Part shown: positions 32,225-44,500 of the stretch, piece after piece
Position numbering within the stretch: position 1 is the first letter of the stretch
Layout: every line of letters begins with the position of its first letter
Source: Enoplolaimus lenunculus
Taxonomy: Eukaryota; Nematoda; Enoplea; Enoplida; Thoracostomopsidae
Length of the DNA: 64,000 nt
Reading direction: 5' to 3'
Assembly: GCA_030248215.1 (NCBI GenBank)
Contig: JASANG010002567.1
Coordinates: 186,001-250,000, forward strand
The notes under the pieces: generated by a model
What the model was told of the DNA's origin: nothing
Seen by the model: only the letters and a program-made list of their open reading frames with translations
Database searches by the model: none
Position numbers and translations under genes: made by a program

Positions 32225-33782
32225 GGCAAACCAATGGACCTGCGAATCCCTCTTGACATATTTGTGATTTTGGAAGCATCAAATTATATCAACATATCAA
32301 TTTCTACAAAACGGTTTATCTCACTTTTGTGAGTCAAATATTTTACTGTGTAACTTATATATTTTCAAATTCGCAAAAAATGAAATACTTTCACAATTAA
32401 TTGTGAAAATTGTTGCAGAAATTTTTGCTGTTTTTAGGAAATTAAATTTTTTTATACTTAGTACTTTGTGCCAGCTTAAACCGTATTTTTTCGTCCAAAA
32501 ACAAGCGTAATTCAGTTCTAACACCATGTTGACTTCGAGAAATATTTTTATTCTTTTCCAATATAGGTTTTGTTTAAATTCTCGATCGACAACTTGACAT
32601 CCAAATAAGACTCGCAAAAGACTTTTATTAGAGGGTGGGCAATTTTTGGGGACCGAACCCCTCTACTTCTAGCTGGTAACCCAGTACACGGTAACTGCTG
32701 GAAAACGCAGCACCAGGAACAGTCGCACATAGATCGAGGGGAGGTAATCCTTTTTAGAAATTTGTCTAAAGACAAGAAATTTGGAATTTTTAACAGGGTT
32801 TTGACTAACATTTTAGACGTCGTAGATGTCAAAAACCTAAACATGACAATATCCAGTATCGTATTGCAATCGTGGCTAACGCCACTCGGCCAAAGAATCA
32901 GAGTTTGGTAAAATTTAGCAAACGACAAACTTTTACACAATTTTGTCCAGTCGAAAAGATGTAAACAAAAATAAACGGCAAAAAATATTTTTTTATCTGA
33001 CTTAAAATTATTTTTTATGTTTTCAAATTGGCTTCTACTCTTAGCAGATTCCGTGCGTATATATGACCTTAAGGGCATTTTTGAGACGACAAACGTTTTA
33101 CTCAAAAAAACGCATTTTTCATACAGCCGACCGGCTGGTTGAGTGTATTCCGAAAATTAGACTTTTCAATGCAAAAATATTAAGTTTCAAATTGCCTGAT
33201 TTTTTGAATTTTCCGGATTTTTTGCGAATTTTAACGAATTAAAATTATTTTCAAAAATTTGTGAAATTGACAATTTGGCAATTTGTTGCGTATTTTGTGG
33301 CATTTAGACCGGATATGAGTAGCCGTATTTACGTAGGAGGAAGGTGATTATGGTTTTATAACGAAATTTCTGCTAGTTGAAAATCAACAGTTCATGTATA
33401 GAAACAGTGATGACTTGACAGAGAAAATAGTTTAAGAATTTTTGGTTCAAATTTTTAACTTTTAGTTTCTGAGCTGGCGGTGAATTGTAAAGCTGTAGGT
33501 GTAAAATTTCTTAGCAAAATGTTAGATTTCTGTATAATAATAGCAAAATTATTAAACTTTCGTGTAGTGTAGTCCTCAAATTTTTGGACAATTTAAAGAC
33601 CAGTGGCGGAACGTTTTTTGTGGGACTGCAATAGAGTATAAGCTTAAACTTTAAACGATTTCTTTGTTTAGGGCCAGGTTTCGGTGTACGCTTAGTCTTT
33701 AGCTCATTTTTGCGCTTATTCATCGCTGCAAAAGTGTTGAGAACTATATCTGTTTTCGCAGATTGTCGCAACACTTAATATT

Positions 33783-34115
33783 ACTAGCAAGAGTGGATGA
33801 TCGCTCTTTATAACAAGAGTGTGCAACTGGGAAAATTCTGTGTATTAAAGAATGTACCCGGCACGCGTTGCGTTTTGGGCCTACACCCCCCTTATTTGGG
33901 GGGATCGTTGAACCAATATTTTGAATTTTAGCTAAAGTCGTTTCGATTATATTTTAACTCCTGTGTTTACTATGTAGATTAAGTGGTGACTACCCTCCCC
34001 CAAAGCATGGGGGTCGAGCTAAAATGCAACGCGTGCTGGTACACTTTGTGCCATGCACAGCCCAAGCAGTTGCACACTCTTCTGCAAGGTGGACATCCTC
34101 CACTCTTGTTACTAG
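33783..34115. mobile_element. Family C element
   Basis: The ends ACTAGCAAGAGTGGATGAT and ATCCTCCACTCTTGTTACTA are inverted. Subterminal CAAGAGTGTGCAACTGGG faces CAGTTGCACACTCTT. The core has GTACCCGGCACGCGTTGCG and C/G runs. Best preserved copy of the family here. Confidence 0.75.
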
Positions 34116-34334
34116 TTATAGGGATAGCTTTTGTAAGATTCGAACCAATGAATCTTAAACGACGGTTTGAATTTTGGCGAACAGGATTTTGAGAGAAACG
34201 CAAAGATGTCAAACGGACATGCTGTGATTTTAAAAGATTTACAAACGGGGTTGAAAATTTTAGGAGGTCTATTCCACTCTAGGGAGATTGAAAGATCCCC
34301 CTAGTGACCCTTTACACCACTTGTTGCCTACTTT

Positions 34335-35152
34335 GGTCCATGGAAAGATTAGGTGCGGAACGTTTTTCTATGGGACTAGAATAGAATAAGCTTAAGTTTT
34401 AGACTAATTTTTTTGCTTGGCTTAGACTTAGGCTCAGGCTTATGCGGGGTTCACGTTATAACTGGGGTAGCACGGAACACGTTTTGTCCCATGTTGATTC
34501 GAGGTCAACATAAAATTTTACGAACTAAATAGCGTGTAATACGACAAAATGTGAATGTATTAACTTACAAATCACCGATCTCATGCCACCATCGTATACA
34601 AATCGCCATATGTCATATGATACTACGGGACATTTATGCAAATATCATATGATATTCCAAAATTCTACTAAATATCATGTGATATTGTGCAGGACAACCC
34701 AGTTTTCGCACACTCAGTAAAAGTTAGATATTGTAGCATTAAAACATTTCAAAAGCATACGTTTTTGTTTCTGGTGAAAATTTTCCCCAAATATATTCCT
34801 AAGGACGAATAATTCAAACTTCATATTAATGTATCGTATGACATTCTACAGGACATTCAAACTAGTTTACCACAACTTTGCAGACATTTTCAATCATGTC
34901 ATATGACTTTGGCGGACAATATTTGGAATATCATGTGATATTGCGCCACCAACAGTAAATGTCACATCAGGATATCAGAAAATTCAAATTTTTTTGAATT
35001 TGATAGCATGATAGCGGATCAGCGTGCAGACAAAATGTTGTCCACTATTGCACTAGGAACAAAACGTGTTCCAGGCTGCCGCAGTTATAACGTAAACCCC
35101 GCATTAGAAATAAGCTTATAATACTGTCCCGCCCCTCTTCTTTACATTGGCC
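34335..35152 (-). mobile_element. Family A element split by a G element, perfect 8-bp duplication
   Basis: CCTACTTT flanks both outer ends (34327-34334 and 35153-35160). The ends are GGTCCATGGAAAGATTAGG and CTTCTTTACATTGGCC. The hexamer array is interrupted at 34443-35103. Confidence 0.9.
34443..35103. mobile_element. Family G element, 3-bp duplication TTA
   Basis: A 661-bp element has inverted ends TGCGGGGTTCACGTTATAAC and GTTATAACGTAAACCCCGCA, flanked by TTA on both sides (34440-34442 and 35104-35106). Near-palindromes such as ATATCATATGATATTCC and ATATCATGTGATATTG recur inside. Second copy of the family in the window. Confidence 0.9.
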
Positions 35153-37334
35153 CCTACTTTTAAGACAGTTTAGCGATTTGAGAATTTTTTACCATTTAAG
35201 CACAGCCGTTTTAAAATTTGCTAAAAATTAACAAATAATCGCAACATTTTCCCCAAAAAAACACCAAAAAACAGCCACTGTAAACGGTATTTTAATGTCA
35301 AGTTTTGATGATTTTTTAAGTATTAAAACAAGATTTCACACAAAACTGACTGATTTAATATTTATCATGAGAGTCTTCGAAATTTAACATCTTTTTTACG
35401 CTGAATAAATATTTTTGTGTGTGTGCGCGCCTGCCCCAGGCCGGTCGCATGCGCGCGTCCCGATCTGTTTAAAACATTTCGCAGTTTTAAACAAAGTGAA
35501 ACGTCGTGGTTGACTTTCACGCAAAAATCCGTGATTTGTACTAAAGATCAGGTGTATGTACAATTTGAATTTTTTTCTGTAACTTTTGTAATATTAATGT
35601 ATGAATTGTAAATATATTAATAACATAACATTTTTATAGTAAACAGAAACACGTGTATAAGGCGAATATGGATTTATAACGCCGTCCTGGTAAAACCAGA
35701 ATAAAGGCGCATTTATAGACTCGAGCGTAGCCAGGGCGGGGCAAGGGGCGCCATGCCCCACGCAATGGTTTTGGAAAAATTTCATTTTTCAGTAAATTGA
35801 AGTTGTGGCCAGCAAACAGATACCCTATATTATTATATTTGTAATACAAATTATACGTATTATCACAAAATTTATTGTTTTGATTCCGATATTCCAGCTT
35901 CGTTTTGTACCCTGCTTCACATGCTAATTGATGAAAATTGATTTTATATTTAAAGTATTTGTACGAGGCCTCCCTCAAACAAAAATCCTGGCTACACCCT
36001 TGTTTATAGATTGCTTAGAATGACCTGCTTGAATTGTAGACGTCAAAAATGCATTGGCGCTCACCCGACTCGGTCACAAAGCAGCCTTATTTGAGGCTAT
36101 TTTTCCGAAATAAAATCCCGGCTACGTCCCTGCAACAGAATTCAATTTGGATGGTTCGTGTTTACGTCTATATCTACATTATTAAAGCTAGAACGACCCA
36201 CATACGTGTTTTGGGCACCGTTCCAACTGGCTTTTAGATATGCAAATTAAGTATAGATTTTTATATACTTGAAACTTGTACATGTGTGCAACTACGGATT
36301 ACTAGTAATTATTACAGCTGGAATGCCGCACATGCGTATTTTGGGCACTGCTCCAGTTAATTTTATCCATGTGCTTGTGCAAATTAAATGCAAATCTTCT
36401 AAAAATATTGTTATAAAATTTTTAGTTGCTTTGCGGCATATTATAACGAGATATATGTTAGCGTCGGTTTCAAATATTGCAACCACGTTGACTAGTTGTA
36501 GTTACCGGTTTTCTGTACAGACTACTTACTGTATTGACCCGAGTAACCGTTCTAGTTTGAGTCCTAATCAATTCAAGTTCATATTCTTAAGTGAAGATCG
36601 CTAGAGAATAGAGTCCAAAAATCGAAAGTGGCTAGAAAACATATATTTTGAGTTTCAGGTGAAAAATTTGCATATTGCAAAATTTTCAACACAACAGCGA
36701 CGGTGGGGAACATTCGAACACAAGTTCCACTGTTGAAACAAGTAATTTTGTGCAAACACGGTCACTCACCTGGATTTAATACCATACATAAATTTTGTTA
36801 ATTGTTCACTTCTTAAAAAGCATAAATATGCTTCAATTAATGTGGCTCAAACATCTTTATTTTACAGCCGTTTTCTGTCTTCAACGCAATACCCCATACT
36901 GCTATGTTGTGCAGGTAACACAGCATCGTCGCTTTAATTTTTAAATTGTAATTATTTCAATATAAAATCATCTTTGTACAGAAAATTCGTCAAGTTTTTA
37001 ATAACCAAATCAAAAATGTCAAACCAAAAACGTTTTTTTCCGTTCAATTTACTGCCGCAAAAACGCATTTAAAATTCATTAAATAAAATTTTGTACAAAA
37101 TCAAATCGTTTCAATATTAATAATAACAGAGTGATTAATTTTCGTTATAAAAGATCGGAAAATGAACAAAAATTTTGTATCAAATTGCTGCTGTTTTTAC
37201 AGATAGTTTTAGTATTTGATTTTATAACTTTTTTAAGACAAAAGTTCAAATTTAATAAATTTTTTTCAAGATGTTTCAGTTGTTCTTGATTACTTTTGTT
37301 TTAACTATAGTCTTGGTACTTAAATTACGGTTAG

Positions 37335-37335
<1 letters not shown>

Positions 37336-37425
<90 letters not shown>

Positions 37426-37426
37426 G
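37336..37426. repeat. (TA)n microsatellite
   Basis: More than 40 TA dinucleotides, ending in a short ATATTATATATATG variation. Confidence 0.97.
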
Positions 37427-38540
37427 TGTTAAAGGAGTTAAAATGAACTGTTAGAGTAGGAGGGTCGAAATTGCAATGACAGTTATGGTTTGAAAAATAA
37501 CGAAAGTGAATTTCTTAAAATTAATATACTCGAGACGCAGAAACATTTTGTGACAAAAACGCTGTCGGGGTCACCTGTCTGATTAGTTCGGTGTTGACCT
37601 TGATCTGATGTTAAGCGTTTGTGTTTATAGAAATTTTTGTATATATTTTGTTTACCATTGACAGCCAGCAATTGTTATCATTTATTGCCTGGGATGTATA
37701 TAATTGATCGCAGTTAATGATTTCATTACAGTTTCGACTGGACAAATACTTAATTGTGAAACCAATTGATTGTTTTCACTTATGAGTTCAGGGCGGATTT
37801 CGAAACGTTTCGCTTTAATGAAATAGACCTTGAATACAGTCGTAGGTCTTCGATTAGGCTTAGATTTCAGCCCTCAATGTGGAGCAAAGCTTTTCGTGGA
37901 AAACTCAGTTTCAGATGTTCATAGCTATCGGAACTGCGGCCGAATGTTTGAAACCAAAATATACAACATTTGCTATATTCGTGATTTTTAGCTTAAGTCG
38001 AGCTGTTTAAGTTTAAAATGTTAGCCATTCAACACAACGTATATTTCAACGAAACCGTTTGTTTTAGCCTGATTTTGACGAATTTGTAGTCAGAATCTTA
38101 ATTAGTAGGATATAACCCACAGGCGGATCCAAGGGAAAGCCCATCCAGCACTAGCCTCAATCAGGTTCAAAACCACTAAATTTCCGTTAAGATTCAGCAT
38201 TAAAATTGCGTTTGGATTCTCGCACGCATCGCTCGCAAGCTTTTTCAACTATTATGTGTTAAGTGGGCATCCCAGTAGGAACCCATCATTCTGATGTAGA
38301 CGTCTGATTATTTTAACTTTGTTGTTTTTTCAGCTTAGCATGCTTGCTTCAAATTAGCTACGCTACTATAACATTACATATTAAGCTTCAACGCCTTATT
38401 TAGCATTAATTGTGCTTAAACGCTTGTATAAACGTGGCCGTCGACAGTTGTTTTTGCTCAAGAATTCATTGAATTGATAAATTACAAAAATTTTGATGCC
38501 AAATATTGCCGTTTCAAACCAAATATTTCAATTGCGAAAA

Positions 38541-41500
38541 ATGTCGTGTTTTGCTATCATTGTACGAACGCTTTTGTTGCTTGGATGCGCTATTTCAATT
38601 GTAAATGGTAAGTGAAGAAAAAAGTTTCACTTTTGACAAAAATTCATTAGCTTTTTATCGCATGATTATTTTTAATTTCATTTGAAATCTATGATTATTA
38701 TTGTAAACATAAAGCCCGATTCACATGTGCAAGTTTTTGCAGCGAGAACTCGCAGCTGCAAGTTGCACCAAATACTTGTAGTTGCAAATATTTTGAAAGA
38801 AACATTCCGGTTGACCAATCAAACTGCACGTGCAAGAAATTCAAGCGACTTGCAACTGCGTTCACAGGAGCGAATTAAATAAAATAGCATGAACTTCAGT
38901 GAACTTTTTATCGCCACAGACGTATATGGTTTCGCCCTGTACTGTAATATTATTTTTAATATTTAACTTTTTAGCTGACTGTACAGACAATCATGAATTT
39001 TGTCCATTTTGGCAAAGTATTGGCGAATGTGAAAGCAATCCTGATTGGATGAACGAAAGTTGTCGAAAATCGTGTGATGTTTGTGATAGTAATAGTGTTT
39101 TTGTGAAACATTAAATTTGTGACCTGGATTATGTATAGAACACGGCCGGCATAGTAGTATAAAAGCATATTCCTTCGCGTATTAAGCCTAAGCCTAAGCC
39201 AAAACGTCAGGACAAACTTATTCCTAAGCGTAAGCCTAAACCTAAGCAAAAAAAGTTGTTTAAACTGACTTGATTGCAGCCCTGGTTATATTCAGGAAAA
39301 ACTGTCGAAAAACAAAAATTGTGTAAAAAGTTTTGATTTTAATATTTAAAGTTTGCCAAAACTTCGTCTAAAGCAGATTAATTTCGCTGAAACACCGATT
39401 TATTTTGTGTGATGTTCAAATTATGCAACGCGAGCATTCTAGCTTACATTAATACAGATTACGTCCGGAAACTACTTAAGTACTCGCTGAGTTCTTAATA
39501 ATCGATTTTCCGTTTATACAAAACCTGCCTATAAACAAACACTTAAACTCATAGCATATTTTGTCGAACGCATTTTATTGCAAATTTCATTTCACAAGTA
39601 ATCATTTTTTATTTGTTTTAGAATTTTCTGGTGAAGCTGGAAGCGGAGAAGATAGTGGAGAACGCGCTTCGACCAACAACCACAACAACAACAACAACAA
39701 CAACAATAATAATAACAATAATAATAATAATAACAATAACAGAAATTTCGATAACAGTGCAAACAGGAATCCGAGTACACGTCGCGTAACGTCGAATAAT
39801 CCAGAAACACAAAGGCCGTTTACAACAAGAACAAGGTATGGTGGAAGACTTTATAAGCAGAATTTTAATGATTTTTTTTAATTTTTGGCAAATTATTTTA
39901 GAACCCAGAAATTGCCGAGCCATTTTCGGTTTCTGAAACGTTCAACGTTTACCCACGTTTAGGCCAGTCGTTTTAAGAAAGATTGGTTGACAAAATTTTA
40001 AACAACCAACAGATTTTAACATAAAAATTACAGCGAGCGGATCTATGGGACACGATACGGGTGACTAGTGACTTTCGTGTTTTCTTAGCTCAAAATTTTA
40101 CTTCCACTTCTCCAAATAATGTTCAAACTATAGTTCGGAAGCAATTTTTACAAACTGATAAACAGAAAAAATTATGAACAGTCAAATGGCCCATGTAAAC
40201 ATCAGTGGCGGAACGTTTTTCTGTGGACTAAAATAGAGGAAGCTTAACCTTTAGAATAATTTTTTGCTTGGCTTAGGCTTAGACTTAGGCTTAGGCGCAG
40301 GAATATGCTCATTCTTACGCTTAGGCTGAGACTTAGGTGTATGTTTAGGCTTAGGAACATGCTTATAATACTGTTCCGCTGCTGTTCTTTACATTGGCTG
40401 GGCGAATTATGCAGTGTTCACCGTAACTTTTTCCAGCGGCACACCAAAAACGTCATATGGCAGGGTTGACGATGGTCAATTGTAAAATTTGACCCCTTGC
40501 TAACCTTACCCTAAGAACGAAAACATATATAGCCCTACCCTAGCGCGTACGATAGCTCTATTTGTGTTGCATGCATTCGGTATTACTTCTAAATCACTTA
40601 ATAATGTTTCCAGGATCCGCCGGACATTTTATTAGCAGTGACCGGATAAATACTTGGCGTATACTTCATTATGTATGATTTTTACAGAGCAGAAATTACA
40701 GCCCGTAGAAAATTGGTCCAACGTAAAGAACACGGGCGGAACAGTATTTAAAGCATATCCCTAAGTGTAAGCCTAAGCCTAAGCCTAAACCTAAGCCAAG
40801 CAAAAAAATTAGTCTAAAGCTTAAGCTTACTCTATTCAAGTCCCACAGAAAAACTCTGCGCCTCTGATATTTACATGGGCCGAAAACTCGAAGTGTTCAT
40901 CATTTAGAGGCTTGTTTGGCTCTCCTTATAGCTCTGTGCTCTAACCAGATTTAAAAACCGCCGCAGACTCGAAACTTAAACCAGTTTTGCAATTTTACCT
41001 TAACTGACGACTCTTGTGACCAGACAAATGGTTTTTACCCCTTACAAAAACGAGCCCATTCCTAACAAAATCTTTGTACACTGCAAAAAATGGTGAGTCA
41101 AATTGACTCTCTCCGAAATAGGCTCTAAGGGACTACACAAACTGAGCCAAATTCGACTCCAATAGAATCAAATTTGACTCGCTAAATCGCACGTTTGACT
41201 CTGGCGGAGTCGAATTTTGACTCAGTTTGTGTAGTCCCGGAGAGCCTATTTCTGAGGGAGTCAACTTGACTCACCATTTTTTGCAGTGTACAGGGATTAG
41301 TGATAAGCCATGTACCGGTTTTAAAATAGCGACATCGGCTGCAAGAAACAAAAAAAATTTCCGCTTGCTAGCAGTCCTCACGAACACATTTAGTTTAGAT
41401 TAGGAAACTTCCACCCTTGTCGAAAATTTAAGGGTACTGTTAAAACAGGCTTTTGAAGCTTCTTCCATCATTGGTTCGAGCATGTAAAACTTGTTGCAAC

Positions 41501-44500
41501 CCGGCAAAACATTCCGCCTTCAAGCTTAACGACAAAAATTCAGCAACGTTCCGCCCCCCGCGTGAAGTATGATTTTAAGCTTAAAGGCTGTTTTCATTTT
41601 ACAACCAGCATTTCGCAATTTAATGCTCAAATTGATATTTTAAGGGGCCAAGCAATAAAACTGTCAGTATGGCAAGGTTTGCCTGGTCAAGCTAAAATTT
41701 GTGCTAGGACCACATTCTGAAGTTTGGAGTGGACCTTTATCCACACTTGCGTAAACCTACACACTGCAAAAAATGGTGAGTCAAATTGACTTTGTCCGAA
41801 ATAGGCTTTTCCTGACTACACAAACTGAGTCAAAATTCGACTCCGCCAATGTCAAATTCGACTCAATTTGACTCTGACGGCGTCGAATTTTGATTCAGTT
41901 TGTGTAGTCAGGAAAAGCCTATTTCGGAGAGAGTCAATTTGATTTACCATTGTTTGCAGTGTATATTTTGGTATATTTTGTCCAATGAAATAACGCGTTT
42001 ACACTGCATAGTGTTATCAGCGGTCAGTGACGAATGAACAAGTTCACAAACGCGCTACTTCGTATGCCCTCTGAAGCTTCGGGTCTCGTTCGGTGTCATA
42101 AACATAGCGGCACAGGAAAATATTTTATATGCTAGCGCCATACTCAACTCAGTAAATTCGTTAGAACAACACATATATTAAAGTTGGTCAAGTACGTTTC
42201 ATACTAAAAAATACGGAACCATGTAGTTGTTGTATGCTCCTGCTCAAAAACGGAAGTTGGGGGACCCACAGACCACGAGGTGGTTTACGCCGACGAACTA
42301 AGCCGCACCGGATACAAATACTGCGCTTGTGACACACGTATATTTATACATGTATATATGTATATTTATATTTTATACATGTATATATGTATATTTATAT
42401 TTTATACATGTATATATGTATATTTATATTTTATACATGTATATATGTATATTTATATAAGTAATGTGGTTAATTGCAGGACGGAGTCACGGAATACACA
42501 AAGTTTTCACAATAGTGTTACTTCAACGACACGGGATCGTACAAGTCGCCCGAAACCCAATAGAAACGATGTGGACGCTTGTAGGACCATTGCTCAACGG
42601 GAAGCTGCAACTCAGCTGTTGAACGATGGATTGATCGTGCCACAAGAAGGTACGACCACTACCAGCTCCTTGACCAGCGATTGGAAACAGAGGGTGCAAG
42701 AAAATCTGGAGAAAAATAAAGCAAATTATTGGCCCGAGCAAATAAATTTTTTAAGATAAAAGTAAAACGGATATTTGGTTAATTCCACGCCCAACTGTGG
42801 TTAATTTTGTAGAAGTAAAAACTGTCAAAACCTAACGCCACTGTTTATTGTTTGTCAAAGTATAAACTTAGGTATAGGCCAAGGTTTAGGCCTAGGCTAC
42901 GGCTTAGGTTAAACCTGAGCATGCACCTAAGCATCAGCATATTTTGCACCTAAGCCTCAGCCTAGTTTTTGAGTCTAGTGATTGGCTGGGTTTCTGAAAG
43001 CCCACTTAAGTGCAACTAAGTGCTTCGTGCTAAGGAATTACTTAACCATTTGGCCGCTTTTAAAAGCGTACTTAAGTAAAGTAAATACTTACGTCGCTGA
43101 CTAAATTTGATACATTACACGTTAATTGCTCAGGCATACTAACCTTATCCAAATTGACATCGTAGACTCGTTATGCGTGTGAGTAAAATTAATACTGCTA
43201 AAGTAAGATTTCAGAAACCCAGCCTTTATTTATCAATCAAATGAAGCGGCATTGTAAAATTCGTCCAAAATGTTTTTAAGATTCAGTAAAAATAATTTTG
43301 TAAAATTTGGTATTACGTTTATTTTTACTTCAGTGAGTGAAAAATATGACATTTTTGTGTAATTTTCAGACATGGGAACGCGAAAACCTGTGACACTGTC
43401 TCAAGCTCGAAACAGCAATACTCGATTCGGTTGTACTCCGACGCAAAATCAATTTGTTGACTGTGATTTGAACGCTTGTTATCATTTGAAATATCGGACA
43501 ATGGACGGAACGTGCAATAATCTCAAGGATCCATTGCGCGGGGCGGCATTTATGCCTTTGATGAGACATCGAGAAGCTGTGTACGATGATGGTATTGACG
43601 CACCAACAGGTATTAACAATTATTTAAAGTCATACATTTCGAGGCCAATGTATAGACCAGGGCCGTAACACTAGTAAAACATATTTCTAAGCCTAAGCCT
43701 AAGCTTAAGCGTAAGAATGAGCTTATAGCTAGCCTTAGCCTAAGCCTAAACACAAAATTAGTATAAAGCTTAAGCTTTACTCTATTGCAGTCTCACAGAA
43801 ACAATTTCAACGCCTGATCTTTATATGGACTTATAGGTACTGGGCCTATATTCTTCAACTTGTACAGCACCTTCCTCGGCCCTACCAGAGTCAAGCGTAC
43901 GACTCAGTGAGTCAGTCGAAATGGACGCTGGCGCAGTCGAATTTGACTCAGTTAGTGTAGACCCGTAGAGCATATGCCGGAGAGAGTCAATTTGACTCAC
44001 CATTTTTTGCAGTTTATCGTTATTAATAGCACATTTAAGGTTCCATCAAAAGCGACCGTCCAAGCGCTCGCGACTTATCACGATTCTTGCTGAGTTCGTC
44101 ACAAGTTGTTGCGAACGAAAATCTAAACGGAATGGTCATGCAATGGGGTCAATTTATATCCCACGATATCGTTCGTACCACAATGTTGCCAAACGACGAA
44201 TGCCGCAACTGTAACGTTCCCCCAGGCAGTAAATGTATCTCGATCAAAGTCAACCCTCTTGACCCGTCCGCGCGAACTTTTGGATGTCAAAAACCAGCCG
44301 ACGGTCAAACAGGGCCACAGTGTTGTGTTCGGACTGCGAGGTCGAGTCCAGTATGCGGAAGCGGATTAGGTGGAACCGGAAAACGCGAAAATTATAACGA
44401 AAATACAGCGTTTATAGATGCTAGTCATGTTTACGGTAGTTCTGTTTCGGACGCGTTTAGGCTTCGTCAATCACGGACCGGGTTTATGCGGATCCAAGAC

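Larger units (their letters stand above)
27321..38540. other. Gene-free 11-kb repeat field between NFAT and the peroxidase
   Basis: I see no exon that can be defended. Elements recognised are A (27424, 28533 with 28659 inside, 29486, 32009, 34335), I (28073), a tRNA-like SINE (28318), B (30068), a GAGT element (30295), C (33783), G (34443) and two long AT tracts. The stretches 30560-31850, 32230-33780 and 35160-37330 and 37430-38540 hold nothing recognisable apart from short relics. Confidence 0.6.

Noticed and set aside
32548-33105. 185-codon minus-strand open frame
   Set aside because: No recognisable domain, no supporting splice pattern and ordinary AT-rich composition; best read as chance.
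35417-35611. Short plus-strand frame starting MCVRACPRP
   Set aside because: Too short, in repeat-rich DNA, with no domain or convincing splice context.
42280-42759. 159-codon frame overlapping peroxidase exon 4
   Set aside because: It reads through a 29-bp AT repeat in the intron and past the exon 4 donor; only 42480-42649 is supported as exon.
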